Shown one piece after another: positions 9,548 to 20,250 of a stretch of DNA of 46,728 bases; position 1 is the stretch's first letter, and each line of letters starts with the position of its first letter. The stretch spans positions 1 to 46,728 of the forward strand of contig CANTFK010000701.1 of NCBI GenBank assembly GCA_947646735.1, written 5' to 3'. Source of the DNA: Peronospora farinosa. Its lineage: Eukaryota > Oomycota > Peronosporomycetes > Peronosporales > Peronosporaceae. The position numbers and the translations under genes are program-made. The notes beneath the pieces were generated by a model. It was given only the letters and a program-made list of their open reading frames with translations, searched no databases and was not told the origin of the DNA.

Positions 9548-10255
9548 GTGTGCGTATAGCAACAGGTGGATGGCGCGTGATTCATGCTTATAATAAGCCG
9601 AACACGGCCACCATTCCAGCTCAAACGCCGATCCCGCGGAAAGATATTTTGTTGAATTCCATGGGAAAGTCAACTATCTTTTCCGCGTTGGATCTGAAGG
9701 ATGGCTACTATCAGGTTCTCATGAGAGATACCGATGTAGCCAAAACGGCAGTAAGCACCCCAAGCGGTATGCTGTGGGAGTGGCTTGTGATGCCATAAGG
9801 GTTGAAAAATGCTCCGGCAACATTCAACCGAGTGGTGGCTCACGTGATGCGTCAGCACCGTGCCTACGCGCCCCATTACTTTGACGATGTATTCGTGCAT
9901 AGTAGGGCGGAGGACGGTCTGAGTGCAATAGAGTCGCACAAGCGTCATATAGACGCTGTGTTGCATACTCTGGGTGACGCCCAATTATACGTGAACTTGC
10001 AAAAGTGCGTAATAAGGGTCCCCGAGATACCTGTACTGGGCTGCATCGTAGGTGCACATGGTGTACGAGCAGACCCACAAAAGGTAAAGGCTGTAAAGGA
10101 ATGGCCAGTCCCACGTCATGTGAAGGATCTGCGCCAATTCCTTGGGCTCGCTAATTACTTGCATAAGTACAGCAAGAATTATGCGGAGCAGACCAAGCCA
10201 TTGTCTGACCTTTTGAAAAAGGATACAGAATGGACTTGGTCAAAGGAACAAGAAG
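9548..10255 (+). pseudogene. Inverted reverse-transcriptase segment of element A
   Basis: This stretch encodes the RT core (FSALDLKDGYYQVLMR, GLKNAPATFNRVVA, HYFDDVFVHS with YFDD at 9877-9888, RQFLGLANYLHKYS) on the plus strand, while the rest of pol is on the minus strand. In B the same DNA is collinear with pol (23755-24455). The breakpoints are clean. On the left, GAACGCATC joins GTGTGCG, and on the right, AACAAGAAGA joins CAGAAGGTC, both with only 1-4 bp of ambiguity. A CAA to TAA stop lies at 9796-9798. The flip removes RT from the polyprotein. Confidence 0.85.
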
Positions 10256-11686
10256 ACAGAAGGTCGGGCTGCAGTGAGGCGACTTGCTCTCACGTACATG
10301 TCCCGCCTTAGCTCGCTTGTCGAAGAACTCATCGATGTAATCGACTTGTTCCTTCGGCAACGGCCATTTCCTGGTCACACAATACTTTGTGCCAGGCTTC
10401 AGGTCAATCTCGTGCCTGATGCCCCTATCGGCCGGTAGGCGGCTCGGCACTTCTGCTGGAAACACATCACGGTGTTTCCATAGAACATCATAGAACGGGC
10501 TGTCCTTCAAGGCATCCCAGCCTTGAGCAGCGAACCGTTTCTTTTTGTCGGTCTCCAAGACGCTCTCATCCATTGTGGATGAAGAGCAACAGTCCACCAC
10601 GTTCTCTTCTGGAACTGGTGCGACTATCTCGTGGATCTTTCCTTCCTTTAGTTCGGACAGGAACAGATCCCACGTCATCTCCGAGAGATTTACTATTTCC
10701 TCGGCAGATGCCAAGACAAGTTGGAGCACCTCAACTGAGGATGCCTCCGGCATTTTGTCTTCGACGGCCTCGAACAACTCATTCGTAGGTCCGTCCTCTT
10801 GGACCGAGACTGATCCAAGGGTCACTCGTTTCGACGTGCCCTTGATCGTCTTAATACGTCTGGTGCTCGTTCTTCGAGTCACCACGACCTTTGACCTGGA
10901 AGAAGGTGTCGTTGCTATCTCAGCTAACGCACTCCTTCCAACCGCACCAGGCTCTTGGCTCTGTGCCGGTTCTTGTGGCGCTTGACTTCCTGTCAGCCCA
11001 CCATCAACTGCCACAGGCTCTCGGCTCTGTGCAGGACTATTGGACGCATGACTACCTGTCATCGCCCCATTCACTACACCAGTCTTTTCGACCTGGGTAG
11101 GAATATGTGTCACCTGGCTTTCTGCAAGGGCACTTCCAACTACACCACTCCTTTCGAGCTGGGTAGTTCCTGGTGTCGATTGACATACCGTCATCGCACC
11201 CTCGACTGTGTTGGACACAGCATCAGTCACATAAGCCTCTCGCAAGAGCACATCCTTTCCGGTGTCTTGCGTAGAGCTAGCGACTGTTCGTGTACGCCAG
11301 TCTATCCATGGTTGGTGTTTAGCCAACCAAGGCATGCCTAGGATGAGGTCATACGGACTCTCCATACCTAGCACTGTGAACTTCTCTTTACAAGAGAAGT
11401 CACTGAAACTGAAGGCGAGTTCAACTTGAACTCCCTCCGATTTGGCAAGCGCGCCGTTCGCTAAACGAACGATCGCCTCTTCTCGCTTGCCATCCTGGCA
11501 AAGCGACTCATAACTCGCCGGTCTCTTTTTCAGAGCCGCGAGTTTCACAAAGTTTTGTGATGCACCCGAATCCACGAGAAGGGTCATCACTTGGTCATAG
11601 CCTCGTACTCGAGCGCTATAGACCAAAAGGGTTGAGGTCCGACCTTTCGGAACCTCAGGGACTATGCTACCCATTTGTTCGATCAC
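10256..11686 (-). pseudogene. pol of element A, 5' part: protease and RT N-terminus
   Basis: The frame encodes an aspartic protease (LLVDSGASQNFV, then LILGMPWLAKHQPWIDW), a Thr/Ser-rich linker, and the start of RT (LPADRGIRHEIDLKPG, HCSPTFC) before it is cut at 10256 by the RT inversion. Codons after TFC in the open frame are junk read through the flipped segment. Pol lies in the -1 frame relative to gag, as in B, but the position of the slippery heptamer seen in B reads GGTAAAT here. Confidence 0.85.
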
Positions 11687-11736
11687 TCTGAACTTAGGGG
11701 TAGCTTCAGAGTCCGCGACAGTAGGGCATCCCGCCC

Positions 11737-12819
11737 CTACTGCACTCCCGCATTTACCGACCCATCTAGGGCAGGCGCTGAACCCGTGCGTCGTGCACGC
11801 TGGTTTTTCGCACCTCCCTTCGGGTTGGGAGACCTTTTGCTGGCTGCCTTAGCACCAGCATCTACTTTGGCATAGCAGCAAGCCATCATATGGCCTCGCT
11901 TGCCGCACTTGTAGCAGATTACATCTGCATTGCCTAACTCCATAGGAGTGGCATCAGACCTCTCGAACGACGGCCTGTAATAGGCTGTCGCCGAGGCGCT
12001 GTTGTAGGATTGCTCCTCAACTAAGGCAATGTCAATTGCCTCTTCCATCGTCGCTGGCACCTTTCTGAAAAGGGCCTGACGCGATGGGCCATGCCTAAGT
12101 CCATTCATGAACGTGTCTACCTTGATACGCTCTGGTATCGGTTCCCCATTAATGGACGCCGACAGCGAACGCATCTCCTGCACAAATTCTTGCAGAGAGC
12201 GTTTCGCCTGTCGTGCTTTAAAGAAGCGCGCCATAATCAACACTTCGTTGTTAGGCGGCTGATACATGGCGCGAATCTTTGCCTTAAAGATCGCCCATGA
12301 TGGAAATGCATCAGCATTAGCCATCAGCGCAGAGTATGCCCACTCTGACGCTTTGCCACGCAAGTTGGACATGGCATACGACACCATTCTGGTGTCTTCT
12401 TCATTGAGCTGCGCCATAACGCATTGCTCCACGGCTATAAGCCAGTGGGCAATCGTATGTTGGGCAGTCCCATCAAACTTTGGAGGGTCCATCCGAATGG
12501 GCCTTGGCTGATTAGACCGGGCAGAGAGCGTCTCAACAGTTCTGTTGAGCTCCTCGTTCCGAGCTTTCTCACGCATAAGCTCATCCTGAGTCTTAGTGAT
12601 GGACTCAGCGGTGGCTTGGCTGTTTACCTCGGACGCGTTTCTACGCTGTCCAAGCACAAACGCCTCAAATTGCTCCAACTGAGCCACATGCTGCTCAGGA
12701 GGACAATGCAAGAGATTGACCAGGGCTTGTTCACCAAGTACCTGCGCCATATGCTCTGCCAACTCCCTATGATGTTGGGAGAGGTGAGGGAAGTCACTCC
12801 AGTCCATATTAAGGACCAT
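11737..12819 (-). CDS. gag: gag of element A
   Basis: The gene has 360 codons from the ATG at 12819, chosen because an upstream GTG is an unlikely eukaryotic start. It encodes the retrotransposon capsid. An N-terminal region is followed by the retrotransposon-gag core (DPPKFDGTAQHTIAHWLIAV ... ASEWAYSAL ... FKAKIRAMYQPP ... FVQEMRSLSASI) and one zinc knuckle (CYKCGKRGHMMACC, CX2CX4HX4C) near residue 310. A basic Gly/Lys/Arg tail ends it. It is the only full-length, uninterrupted gag in the window; the gag of B has a 1-bp deletion. Pol follows in the -1 frame. Confidence 0.88.
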   Translation of the reverse strand: MVLNMDWSDFPHLSQHHRELAEHMAQVLGEQALVNLLHCPPEQHVAQLEQFEAFVLGQRRNASEVNSQATAESITKTQDELMREKARNEELNRTVETLSARSNQPRPIRMDPPKFDGTAQHTIAHWLIAVEQCVMAQLNEEDTRMVSYAMSNLRGKASEWAYSALMANADAFPSWAIFKAKIRAMYQPPNNEVLIMARFFKARQAKRSLQEFVQEMRSLSASINGEPIPERIKVDTFMNGLRHGPSRQALFRKVPATMEEAIDIALVEEQSYNSASATAYYRPSFERSDATPMELGNADVICYKCGKRGHMMACCYAKVDAGAKAASKRSPNPKGGAKNQRARRTGSAPALDGSVNAGVQ

Positions 12820-12860
12820 GTCAACCACACGCACGCTCAGAGAGACGGGTCGTGGGAAGG

Positions 12861-12876
12861 ACTACTAGTGCTACCA
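12861..12876 (-). promoter_or_regulatory. Primer-binding site of element A
   Basis: On the minus strand TGGTAGCACTAGTAGT begins two bases inside the 5' LTR end. Its TGG start is complementary to a tRNA CCA tail. B has the identical site at 27057-27072. The tRNA cannot be named from the sequence alone. Confidence 0.6.
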
Positions 12877-12878
12877 AG

Positions 12879-13204
12879 TGTAGACGGGCACTTCTATGAA
12901 GTTGCCTCGTACTACGAGCACACACCTTATGCACAAGCGAGGAAGCGGTTATCCCGTCTTCCTGTCGCGTGCGAGGGTGGTTGGGAGGTTGGTCGACTGC
13001 TTAAGCAGCTTAAGCAGTGATGTGATCTGCTACAAGTGCGGCAAGCGAGGCCATATGATGGCTCGACTGCTTAAGCAGCTTAAGCAGTCGACCAACCTCC
13101 CAACCACCCTCGCACGCGAAGGAAGACGGTATAACCGCTTCCTCGCTTGTGCATAAGGTGTGTGCTCGTAGTACGAGGCAACTTCGTAGAAGTGCCCGTT
13201 TACA
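12879..13204 (-). repeat. Fold-back 5' LTR of element A
   Basis: The first 140 bp of the LTR (TGTAGACGGGCAC to GCTTAAGCAGT, 12879-13018) are followed by a 47-bp non-LTR centre (13019-13065). Then comes the inverted copy of the same 139 bp (13066-13204, ending GGGCACTTC-type sequence reversed, ...CCCGTTTACA). The remaining 450 bp or so of a normal LTR are absent. The result is a near-perfect palindrome with a spacer. Confidence 0.85.
13019..13065 (+). repeat. 47-bp gag zinc-knuckle fragment inside the fold-back LTR
   Basis: The sequence codes DVICYKCGKRGHMMAR and is identical to the minus strand of 26076-26122 in the gag of B. At the two positions where the gag genes of A and B differ (ATGTGATC versus ATGTAATC, GGCTCG versus GGCTTG) it matches B, not A. 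It sits exactly at the palindrome centre. Confidence 0.85.
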
Positions 13205-14038
13205 ACACATGTGGGTCACCCGATGGCCACTAGTTATCACAACTCAAGCCTGTTGGTAAGCATAACAATGTGGCTATATGAACTTGTTTCTACTTTGCAA
13301 ATACTACGTGGTGAAAAGATAGGCGGTTGGTAATTTTGTAATTTGTTTTCGCGGACATTGAGCATTTGAGGATCTGGCGTTGTAGAACGACAGACGATTT
13401 GTACACCACGCATACACCAGTTTGGTCAAATACGCGAATGGTACAGGAATAACTAAATGCTACCTTGCTCTGACGTCGCCCAAATTTACTCAAACATTTT
13501 CGACCAACTCTGGGAGCTAGTCCCATCGACAAGTGCGAAGAACGGACTGACGATCCCGCCTAAAAATCAAATTAAGGTGTTTGTCTCCGCCGGAAACCTG
13601 CTGCCATCATTGAAAACCTCGATACGCTAATGAATCTTCAATATTTTTGGTGGGTGAGGCTATGCTTAAAACACGAGTTCCTAGGCTCCAAGCACTTGCG
13701 TTTGCACACGGCCACGAATAAGAGCTACAAGGCTTCGACCGCACTGCCGAGTTGAGTATTGCAAAGGACGGCTTATTGAAAAATGTACAGCATGCTTTTT
13801 GAAAGAAGTAACTGTTTCGATAAGAATGCGATCATGTTATTGTTATTAAAAGTAATAAATGATATCATCTACCCTAAGCTTGCAGTATACATGCCTGTTT
13901 TCGAAATCCTCATTAAAATTTCTCTTACCGTTTAAATTGGCACCGTTTGTATACCATCCAAAACAGCTTTTTCATTATTCTCCCAGAGCATCAAGCAGGT
14001 TACATAGAATTAGTTTCGTAGTGATGCCTCGACAAGCA
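13205..14038. other. Single-copy DNA, no gene recognised
   Basis: AT-rich sequence between element A and the effector pseudogene. Open frames are short (80 codons or fewer) and carry no recognisable motif. No repeat shared with the rest of the window was seen. Confidence 0.5.
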
Positions 14039-15424
14039 TTATTCACTACGTGGACGTTGCCTGTCACGTGCATTTTCAGGAGGAGACTCCGGTTTCCGTT
14101 TAGATAAGGTATCTGTATCAAGAGCATATAGGCGGTCAGCGAATAGTTCGATCGGATTCAAGTCTGATCGCGAATTCTTAACTTTGAAAAAAAAACTTAT
14201 ACTTTTCACCAATTCCTCGACCACAAACTTATCATCCGGCTGCAATCCACATTTGAATAATTTCAAGTACTCTTTCAATGCTGTTAAACGCATTGTTGAC
14301 AACTCTGTCCTCTTAGGTATCTTAAAATGTTTGAAAACGTCATTAGGAGAAAGGGGGGCTTTGCATAAGCCCATGACTTGAGGATCTCGCCTACTATTTG
14401 CCTTTTGACACCCTGGTTCGGATATGTGCTTTCTTTAGGTAAGATCTCCTGTATCCACCTTGTTTCAAAATTATGCACAACAGCACTCAGAGGTGTGCGA
14501 CTCTGTGGGTACAAGTCGTTATAGGCGACCAAGTAAGTAATCCATTCTTTTGCCGAATTTGAGCCCGTAAACAGATCGTCGTCTTTAGCTTTCATCACAA
14601 TGTAAATATCTTCTGGTTTCCGCATCTCATGTAGCCACTCCAATTGAAGTTTATTTGGTGTGTCTCTTAAGGAAAGGAGACGTTCCAAGAAGAGAGTAGA
14701 CCACTTTTCGTTTCCACAGAAAGCTATAAGAGTTTCTTTGAGCGTATCTTGAAAGTCGTAGTGGCCCGTGTTGTCCAAGTATTTCATGACAAAATTCCAC
14801 CTTTCCAGATTCATTCTCATCAAAAGACTATTCGACGCTCTGTCCATCGCTTTGTGAAGTCCCAGCACTGTAAATAGAGTGTCTAGTGATCCTTTGTTAC
14901 CAAGCCAAGCCTGAAGCCGTTCAGTGCTGGATATCGACTCAATTTCAAACGCTGTCGGTGTTCGGGTTTTCAGAAAATCCTTGAGGGTTTTGATCTCGTC
15001 TTTAGAATTCTTCCGACTTTCTTTCTGGGCTGTTATCGATACTTCATTTGGTTTATTTTTGGTTTTCTTCAATTCGTCTTCATACGACTGAGAAATCTGA
15101 TCCCAATTTTTCAGCAACGTAGATATTTCCCCTCTTCTATAATTGTTATCGAGTGGCTCCAAAAAATTGTTCCCATCATTCACCAACTTGGTTTCCGTCG
15201 CCAATAACTCGCTTGTTTCCCCTACGATTCCTTTAATTTCACCTGGTATGTCGCCAGCCCTCTCTTCTTCGTCGGATTCAAGCTTATCCGACCCCAAATG
15301 TATTTTAGTGGGCACTTCACGTAAAGAGCGAGGTGATTTGGCGATGCTACGGGATGGCGCAGCAAGCGAATGAGACTCGACAGGCAGCAATAGCCATACA
15401 TAGCGTGGTGAAGTGAAGGTGCAT
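14039..15424 (-). pseudogene. RXLR-dEER effector with LWY-type modules, two frameshifts
   Basis: The ATG at 15424 opens a hydrophobic 20-residue secretion-signal-like segment. After a 1-base frame change near 15365-15375, a second frame holds RSLR and, 16 residues on, DEEER: the RXLR-dEER translocation signature at the expected distance from the signal. The body is helical and has LWY-like features (LQAWLGNKGSLDTLF, PEDIYIVMKA followed by EWITYLVAYN, later PNDVFKHFKI). A second frame change sits at a G6 run (14353-14358), after which the reading continues to a stop at 14039. Such proteins are secreted and act inside plant cells, commonly dampening immunity. Here the gene is broken unless the two indels are sequencing errors. 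It is flanked by single-copy DNA between retroelements A and B. Confidence 0.75.
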
Positions 15425-17364
15425 AATTGTAGATGCCTTGGTAGAGTTCTTATGCTGATCGAGGATAATGGAAAGTGACGTGAGAGGGAATAAGTCTCTT
15501 AGGTACGGTTCAATATCTGTCGTACTTTTGAAGGAAGGCAGTTTACGGATGGGCAAGAAGCACTTGTAATTCGATATATTGTCTGCAAATCTTATTCCTA
15601 TACTCTCTTTTATAAATAGTATATATGAGACTAACAGTTTCTATTAAGCAATTTGCATTAGCATTCACTTCTGTGAGGCACACTGATGGCGCGTATGATT
15701 AAACACATCATCAAATAGTTCCAAATTGGATTTTGTCAGTGTCTAAACGCAAATCGACGTAAACTAAGATTACGATGTTTGTGAAAGAGTGCTTCGTTTG
15801 AAAGTAGTGAATCACATTATAAGCCCGCGATGGACCGTTTATCATCCGCATGGAAGAGCCAAGTACGACAACCAACGAAATGCCTACGTCAGAGTCATGG
15901 CGCAACTGGCTTTGGTGAACTGGCATGTCCGTAGTTTAGGGACAACGTCTCAGCTTAGTACCTGTCTAGCCAATCTTGTCGACGCAGAACAGCCAGCAAG
16001 AAAGTCCTCTTAGAACAAAGAGAGGACTTTTTACCTCATCCATATTATGACAGAAATGAAATATCTCGCTTTAGACATTTCAACTTGTCGAGTGGGATTA
16101 GCAATCCAATGTAAAGTTTGTCTCAGCCAATGCAAGGTACTTATCTTTTATTCCTGCATGTATACATCTACTGTGCCGGCTCAGTTCACTCAAATTGGCC
16201 GATACCCAGCCAGAGAGATCACCCTGATCCTGTTTATGATCAGTCTCCTGGGTTTTGAAGCCGTCGTCAATGTTGTGCCTTGGGACTAATTTTACCCGCC
16301 TGTATTCTAGCGTGATACCTTTCCCATTTGATTGGTCTTGATCGTCGAACTCGTGCGCAGACCCGCAAATCTCTTCACCACTTGTGTGTGTTGCCATCTC
16401 TCTTTATTGCAATCTCTCTAGCGTCCAGCTATGCTAAATATATATATATAGCTTAGTTTTGCTCTTCCTGGCTACTGACGACAGGCCTTGCACTGTGCAC
16501 AATTCTGACTGAGCTTTCATCTAGGCGGCTGCAGCTAACCTGCGAACCGCCACCTTGTCACCTATGTCCCGTTCTGATCTCCGCCGTTTCCCTTCTCCAT
16601 TGTTCCCCGGTTTGTCCCTTTGTAGACTCGTCCCGTTCTGATCTCCGTTGTTTCCCTTCTCCATTTTTTCCAGATTTTACCATTGGCATCGGTAAACGGA
16701 CGTGAGATGTTTTAACGGCTACAACTTGAGAACATATTACAACAGTGTGAAAGTTTGGACTCTTGTCGGCACCTACGTCTGTGTCGTCTCTTTACGTGCT
16801 TTCTTTTCGCTCTTTCTCTCTCTTTGTCAAGTGATCAGAAAGGGCGGAGGTAGAAAATGTCTACTCGGAAGAAGCAGCAGTGCTTCTTGCGCGCTAGTAG
16901 CCCACGGTAATCCGTTTGACACGCGCAGCAACGTTTAGCTTGAGGTCATTGGTCGTCAGGCGTAAGGCACAGGTCGGCCGCGCATGCTGAAGTCGGACGC
17001 AAGCGTTATAAGACGTTTGCTCGGCGCTGCATATAAGGCCCGCAACACGAGCAATGTGTATAAGGACAAGCGTCTTGTTTAATAGGACCCGACATGGTCC
17101 ATGAAGGATAGGACATATAATGACTACGATATTTTCAATGTGAATGGGTTGTTGGACGAGGAGGATGACTCGGAGGAAGGAAGGGAGATGGAACAGGGAC
17201 ATTGTCAGCCAATTCCACTTTGGAGGTGGCAAGGGAGACGCTGATGCACCCGAATTTTGAGGAAAAGGTGGGAGAGGAAGACATGCAAAGAAGTGATGCA
17301 GAAAGTTGTGATGAAGGCAAAACCGTACAAGATGGTGTGGCAGAGAACCGAACACTAGCAGGAA
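15425..17364. other. Single-copy DNA, no gene recognised
   Basis: The region contains the presumptive upstream region of the effector pseudogene, a short (AT)n run near 16439-16450 and a partial 38-bp duplication at 16567-16666. Open frames up to 99 codons show no family features. Confidence 0.45.
16567..16666 (+). repeat. Direct duplication of a 38-bp CT-rich block
   Basis: GTCCCGTTCTGATCTCCG followed by (C/T)(C/T)GTTTCCCTTCTCCATT occurs at about 16567-16604 and again at 16629-16666, separated by about 25 bp of related sequence. Confidence 0.6.
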
Positions 17365-17847
17365 GATGCTACGGACAAATGGGTTGAAGGGTTTGCGGAT
17401 CATCGTGGACTGCTTGAGTTCTGCTAATGGCGAGTGATACTGGAGGCGATGAATGTCTTTGACAAATGAATGCGGGAACTTGTCTCTAAGGCTAAGGAAA
17501 TGGAGAGACGAATGTTGCCGAGGGACGCTGCTGCCAAGGAACGTGACCGTCTTGATCAACTTGAAAAGTAGCGTGTGTTGCGTATGCACAGGACTGATGA
17601 TAATGACGTTGCCAGCGACGACGCAGGATTGCGCAAGAGCAAGAAGGGCAAGAAGAGAGCCAAAAAGGACAAAATTGCAACTTATCGTAATGCCGCTACC
17701 AATGCCGATCTGACTGACGTCTACGCGGTTGAAAATCGTTTTGCTGCTGATGCCGGAATAGAAAAGGTAGATGAGGACGCTGATGATGGCTATGATGATG
17801 AGGAACTGGACGAGAGCGAATGTGAAAATCCGAGGCAGAATCTGTAA
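17365..17847 (+). pseudogene. NOP14-like nucleolar protein fragment (tentative)
   Basis: One frame reads DKWVEGFADHRGLLEF, then EAMNVFDK, MRELVSKAKEMERRML, AAAKERDRLDQLEK, RVLRMHRTDDND, and a Lys-rich then Asp/Glu-rich stretch ending at 17847. In-frame stops occur at 17425 (TAA), 17467 (TGA) and 17569 (TAG). The pattern of F(D)KxMRELV, then AKE(E)xxRLxxLExxRxxRM, followed by acidic residues, resembles the N-terminal part of NOP14, a small-subunit ribosome biogenesis factor. That assignment is from remembered family features only. Upstream acidic codons (17100-17200) may belong to it in another frame. Confidence 0.4.
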
Positions 17848-19539
17848 AGATTCGGACATTGAGATTAATGACAGTGCAATTGGAAGATGCACTGAAAGAG
17901 GAGGTAGAGGCCGAAAGCGACAACATAATGGAAAGCGATTGTAAGAGCCGAGAAGACTGCAACTGAGCTTCCATTCGTGTTTTGCTGCGAAGTGTGGCAG
18001 CAATTCATAAGATGCACGCACGAAAGTCATACCAAAAGTGTGGGCTTTTCTTGGAGCACATTGTGACATGCTGTACAATTCACGACTGAGTTTGGAAAAC
18101 CAGGTTAAAATGAAGCGTTTTTGCGAGGTGACTGTGCGCTAGTTCTTTATCTTTGCAGCGCGATTGCTTCAAATAGGCATGAGCTGTAAGCTGACCATGC
18201 GTATCATGTTGTTGTGTTTGGTGCAGCTTAAACTTGCTTGCAACGACCATGTACACGTTAGCCCAACACTACAGGCATGGTAGTGCGTGAGCTGTTTGCC
18301 CTTAGCCTATTAAGCGTCTGCACAAGTGTGCTACATCTCTACGTGCCTACGCTTTCGTAGCTCCTTCTATTAAGGAATTGCGTGCATTTTCCCGATGTCC
18401 GACAATGTTATATCCCCAATGGAGACACTGTTTGGAGAGAGCCTAGCTCGTCGAGTGGTAAGTATACAAGGTACTGTTCGCCGCTTCATTATCGCTGCAT
18501 TTGATGTGTTCAAAGAAGTGATGTATGCCATTACTACGCTGTCATCATTCAATGAACTCTATTTATTCTCTACCTACTGCTACAAGTTTGGCGAAGCAGT
18601 TGAAAGACATCAAGACAAATTGTAATCAACGCTGTCATTTGAAACTTAACACACGTTCTAAGTACGTCATTCAAATATGAAAATGTATGTTTCGTATCGA
18701 TCTTCTTGTCATTTTCAATCAATTGTTCTTCCATCTCTACTTCTTGGCCACACGGTCCTTCTTAAGTACATTTTCTTAGTATACTGACGAGTGAGAGGCA
18801 TAGGCAGGACATTAGCCAGTCCTAAAGATGCGTCACACGATCAGAAGGCTGTGTGCACCCACTATACCGCACACATTGATTATTCACACGTGTCTCTATG
18901 ACACCATCACTTGCAGCAATCGAATTGAACGTGCCAAGCAAAATAAAACGCAAAAGGACGCCACTCGTTAGAAACCGTTTTTTTGCGAATTAAATGCTCT
19001 ACAGTAGTTATTTACATACTGTAGTCATACTGTACAATTTCAAATTGTTTGCCATCACGTGGAGCGCGAGCATCTGCTGCTATGATACGGTAAAACGGCA
19101 CATTTTTACGTCACAAAGTCTCACTACCTAATTTTCGATGACATACTGTACGTATAGAAAGGAATAAACAAGTGGTAGCCGTATAATATGAATTACACTT
19201 ACAGTATCGATACCGATAGTGTCGGTATCGAGATGGTATGATCATTTACATTCAATACTTTTATTTGGCAACACCCCGAATTATCTAATCTGCTTTGTCA
19301 GAACAATTGCATTTCCACTCAGTCTGATGTTAATAAGTTTGAAGTGGTTTATGGCCTACAGGAAAACTAGATACTGCTACCAATAAAATCTTTTCATTGC
19401 TATAATAATTCTGGTCCCAACCAAGACTTCATACAGTGTACACAGCCTTAGTAATACTACCTTAATTGGTAACTTATACCAACTATTAGATTCTTCCAGT
19501 CACAAGAACGTTACTCTAAGCAAGCTCTTTCCTGTAACT
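17848..19539. other. Single-copy AT-rich DNA, no gene recognised
   Basis: A 76-codon open frame at 18395-18625 has no recognisable motif. One short perfect inverted repeat lies at 19207-19231. Nothing else is supported. Confidence 0.45.
19207..19231. repeat. Perfect 10-bp inverted repeat
   Basis: TCGATACCGA, a TAGTG loop, then TCGGTATCGA. The surrounding sequence is AT-rich with no T-run that would suggest a terminator. Function unknown. Confidence 0.5.
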
Positions 19540-19544
19540 AAACA
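19540..19544. repeat. Left target-site duplication of element B (AAACA)
   Basis: AAACA directly precedes the LTR start at 19545. Its partner is TGTTT at 29933-29937, the complement, because that flank lies inside an inverted segment. Confidence 0.8.
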
Positions 19545-20144
19545 TGTAGACGGGCACTTCTACGAAGTTGCTTCGTACTACGAGCACACACCTTATGCAC
19601 AAGCGAGGAAGCGGTTATACCGTCTTACCTTCGCGTGCGAGGGTGGTTGGGAGGTTGGTCGACTGCTTAAGCAGTCGTACCACCAGTTGCCTCTCGCTTA
19701 AGCGAGAGTGCAACGAACTTCTTAACACTAAAGCACCGACGTCACGCAGAAGTCTTTCAACTTCTCGTGCGTGGTGCGTTTGTTTAAGTAAATTCAAGAC
19801 TGAGCTATATTTAATTAATTATAACTAAATATATACTTAACTACTGATTGGCTATATATATAGATATAGATCGGATACGCGACTCTTTAGAAGCGTATCC
19901 TGTCGCATGATCTTAAATATAGATTTAAGATTGCAACTGACGTCCTTCTGAGACGTCGCGATGCCTAGCTTCAACTAGCGTCATCCCTTCTCATGTGAAT
20001 CCATAAATGGATATCACATTCACGAGGGTGGATCACATTTGTGTATCGCACCCAAGTGACAGGTCAAAAGTAATCATGGATACTTTTAGACCAAACATTA
20101 AGTATATTACTTAATGTTTACGTGTAACTAGATACCCTGTTACA
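19545..20144 (-). repeat. 3' LTR of element B (complete, 600 bp)
   Basis: On the minus strand it runs from TGTAACAGGGTATC to CCCGTCTACA, giving TG...CA ends. It is the reference LTR for this family. It contains CTTAAG-rich small palindromes (CTCTCGCTTAAGCGAGAG, GACTGCTTAAGCAGTC) and inverted blocks such as TTAAATATAGATTTAAG, so the LTR itself is prone to fold. Confidence 0.9.
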
Positions 20145-20158
20145 CCATCCCCCGATTT
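20145..20158 (-). promoter_or_regulatory. Polypurine tract of element B
   Basis: AAATCGGGGGATGG on the minus strand, abutting the 3' LTR, identical to element A. Confidence 0.7.
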
Positions 20159-20250
20159 AGAACGATGTTTACATTTTGTAAAACATCGCCTAAGAGACAG
20201 AGAGACTGGCGAGCCGTTATAAACGCGCCGCTTTAGTCTGCTCAGTACTC

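Larger units (their letters stand above)
5477..13204 (-). mobile_element. Element A: chromodomain Ty3/gypsy retrotransposon, rearranged
   Basis: On the minus strand the order is fold-back 5' LTR (12879-13204), primer-binding site, gag, protease, an inverted reverse transcriptase, RNase H, integrase and chromodomain. A plus-strand aORF, polypurine tract and 5'-truncated 3' LTR (5477-5941) complete it. It is near-identical to element B, which serves as the reference for its damage: a 0.7-kb inversion of RT, two frameshifts in RNase H-integrase, two in the aORF, and a palindromic 5' LTR. It cannot encode a functional polyprotein as assembled. Confidence 0.85.

Noticed and set aside
10545..11341. 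Plus-strand open frames of 128-146 codons opposite the pol of A (and 24742-25538 opposite that of B)
   Set aside because: They are mirror images of the pol protease-linker coding region, with no start context or motif of their own.
12896..13156. Small zinc-knuckle protein gene in the 5' LTR region of A
   Set aside because: The frame arises from two palindrome arms plus a 47-bp gag filler; it is a rearrangement product, not a gene.
16894..18078. 394-codon minus-strand open frame rich in Leu, Ile, Phe, Ser with membrane-like segments
   Set aside because: It lies opposite an Asp/Glu/Lys-rich plus-strand frame (17365-17847), whose complement naturally reads as hydrophobic residues. No start context, signal or family feature supports it.
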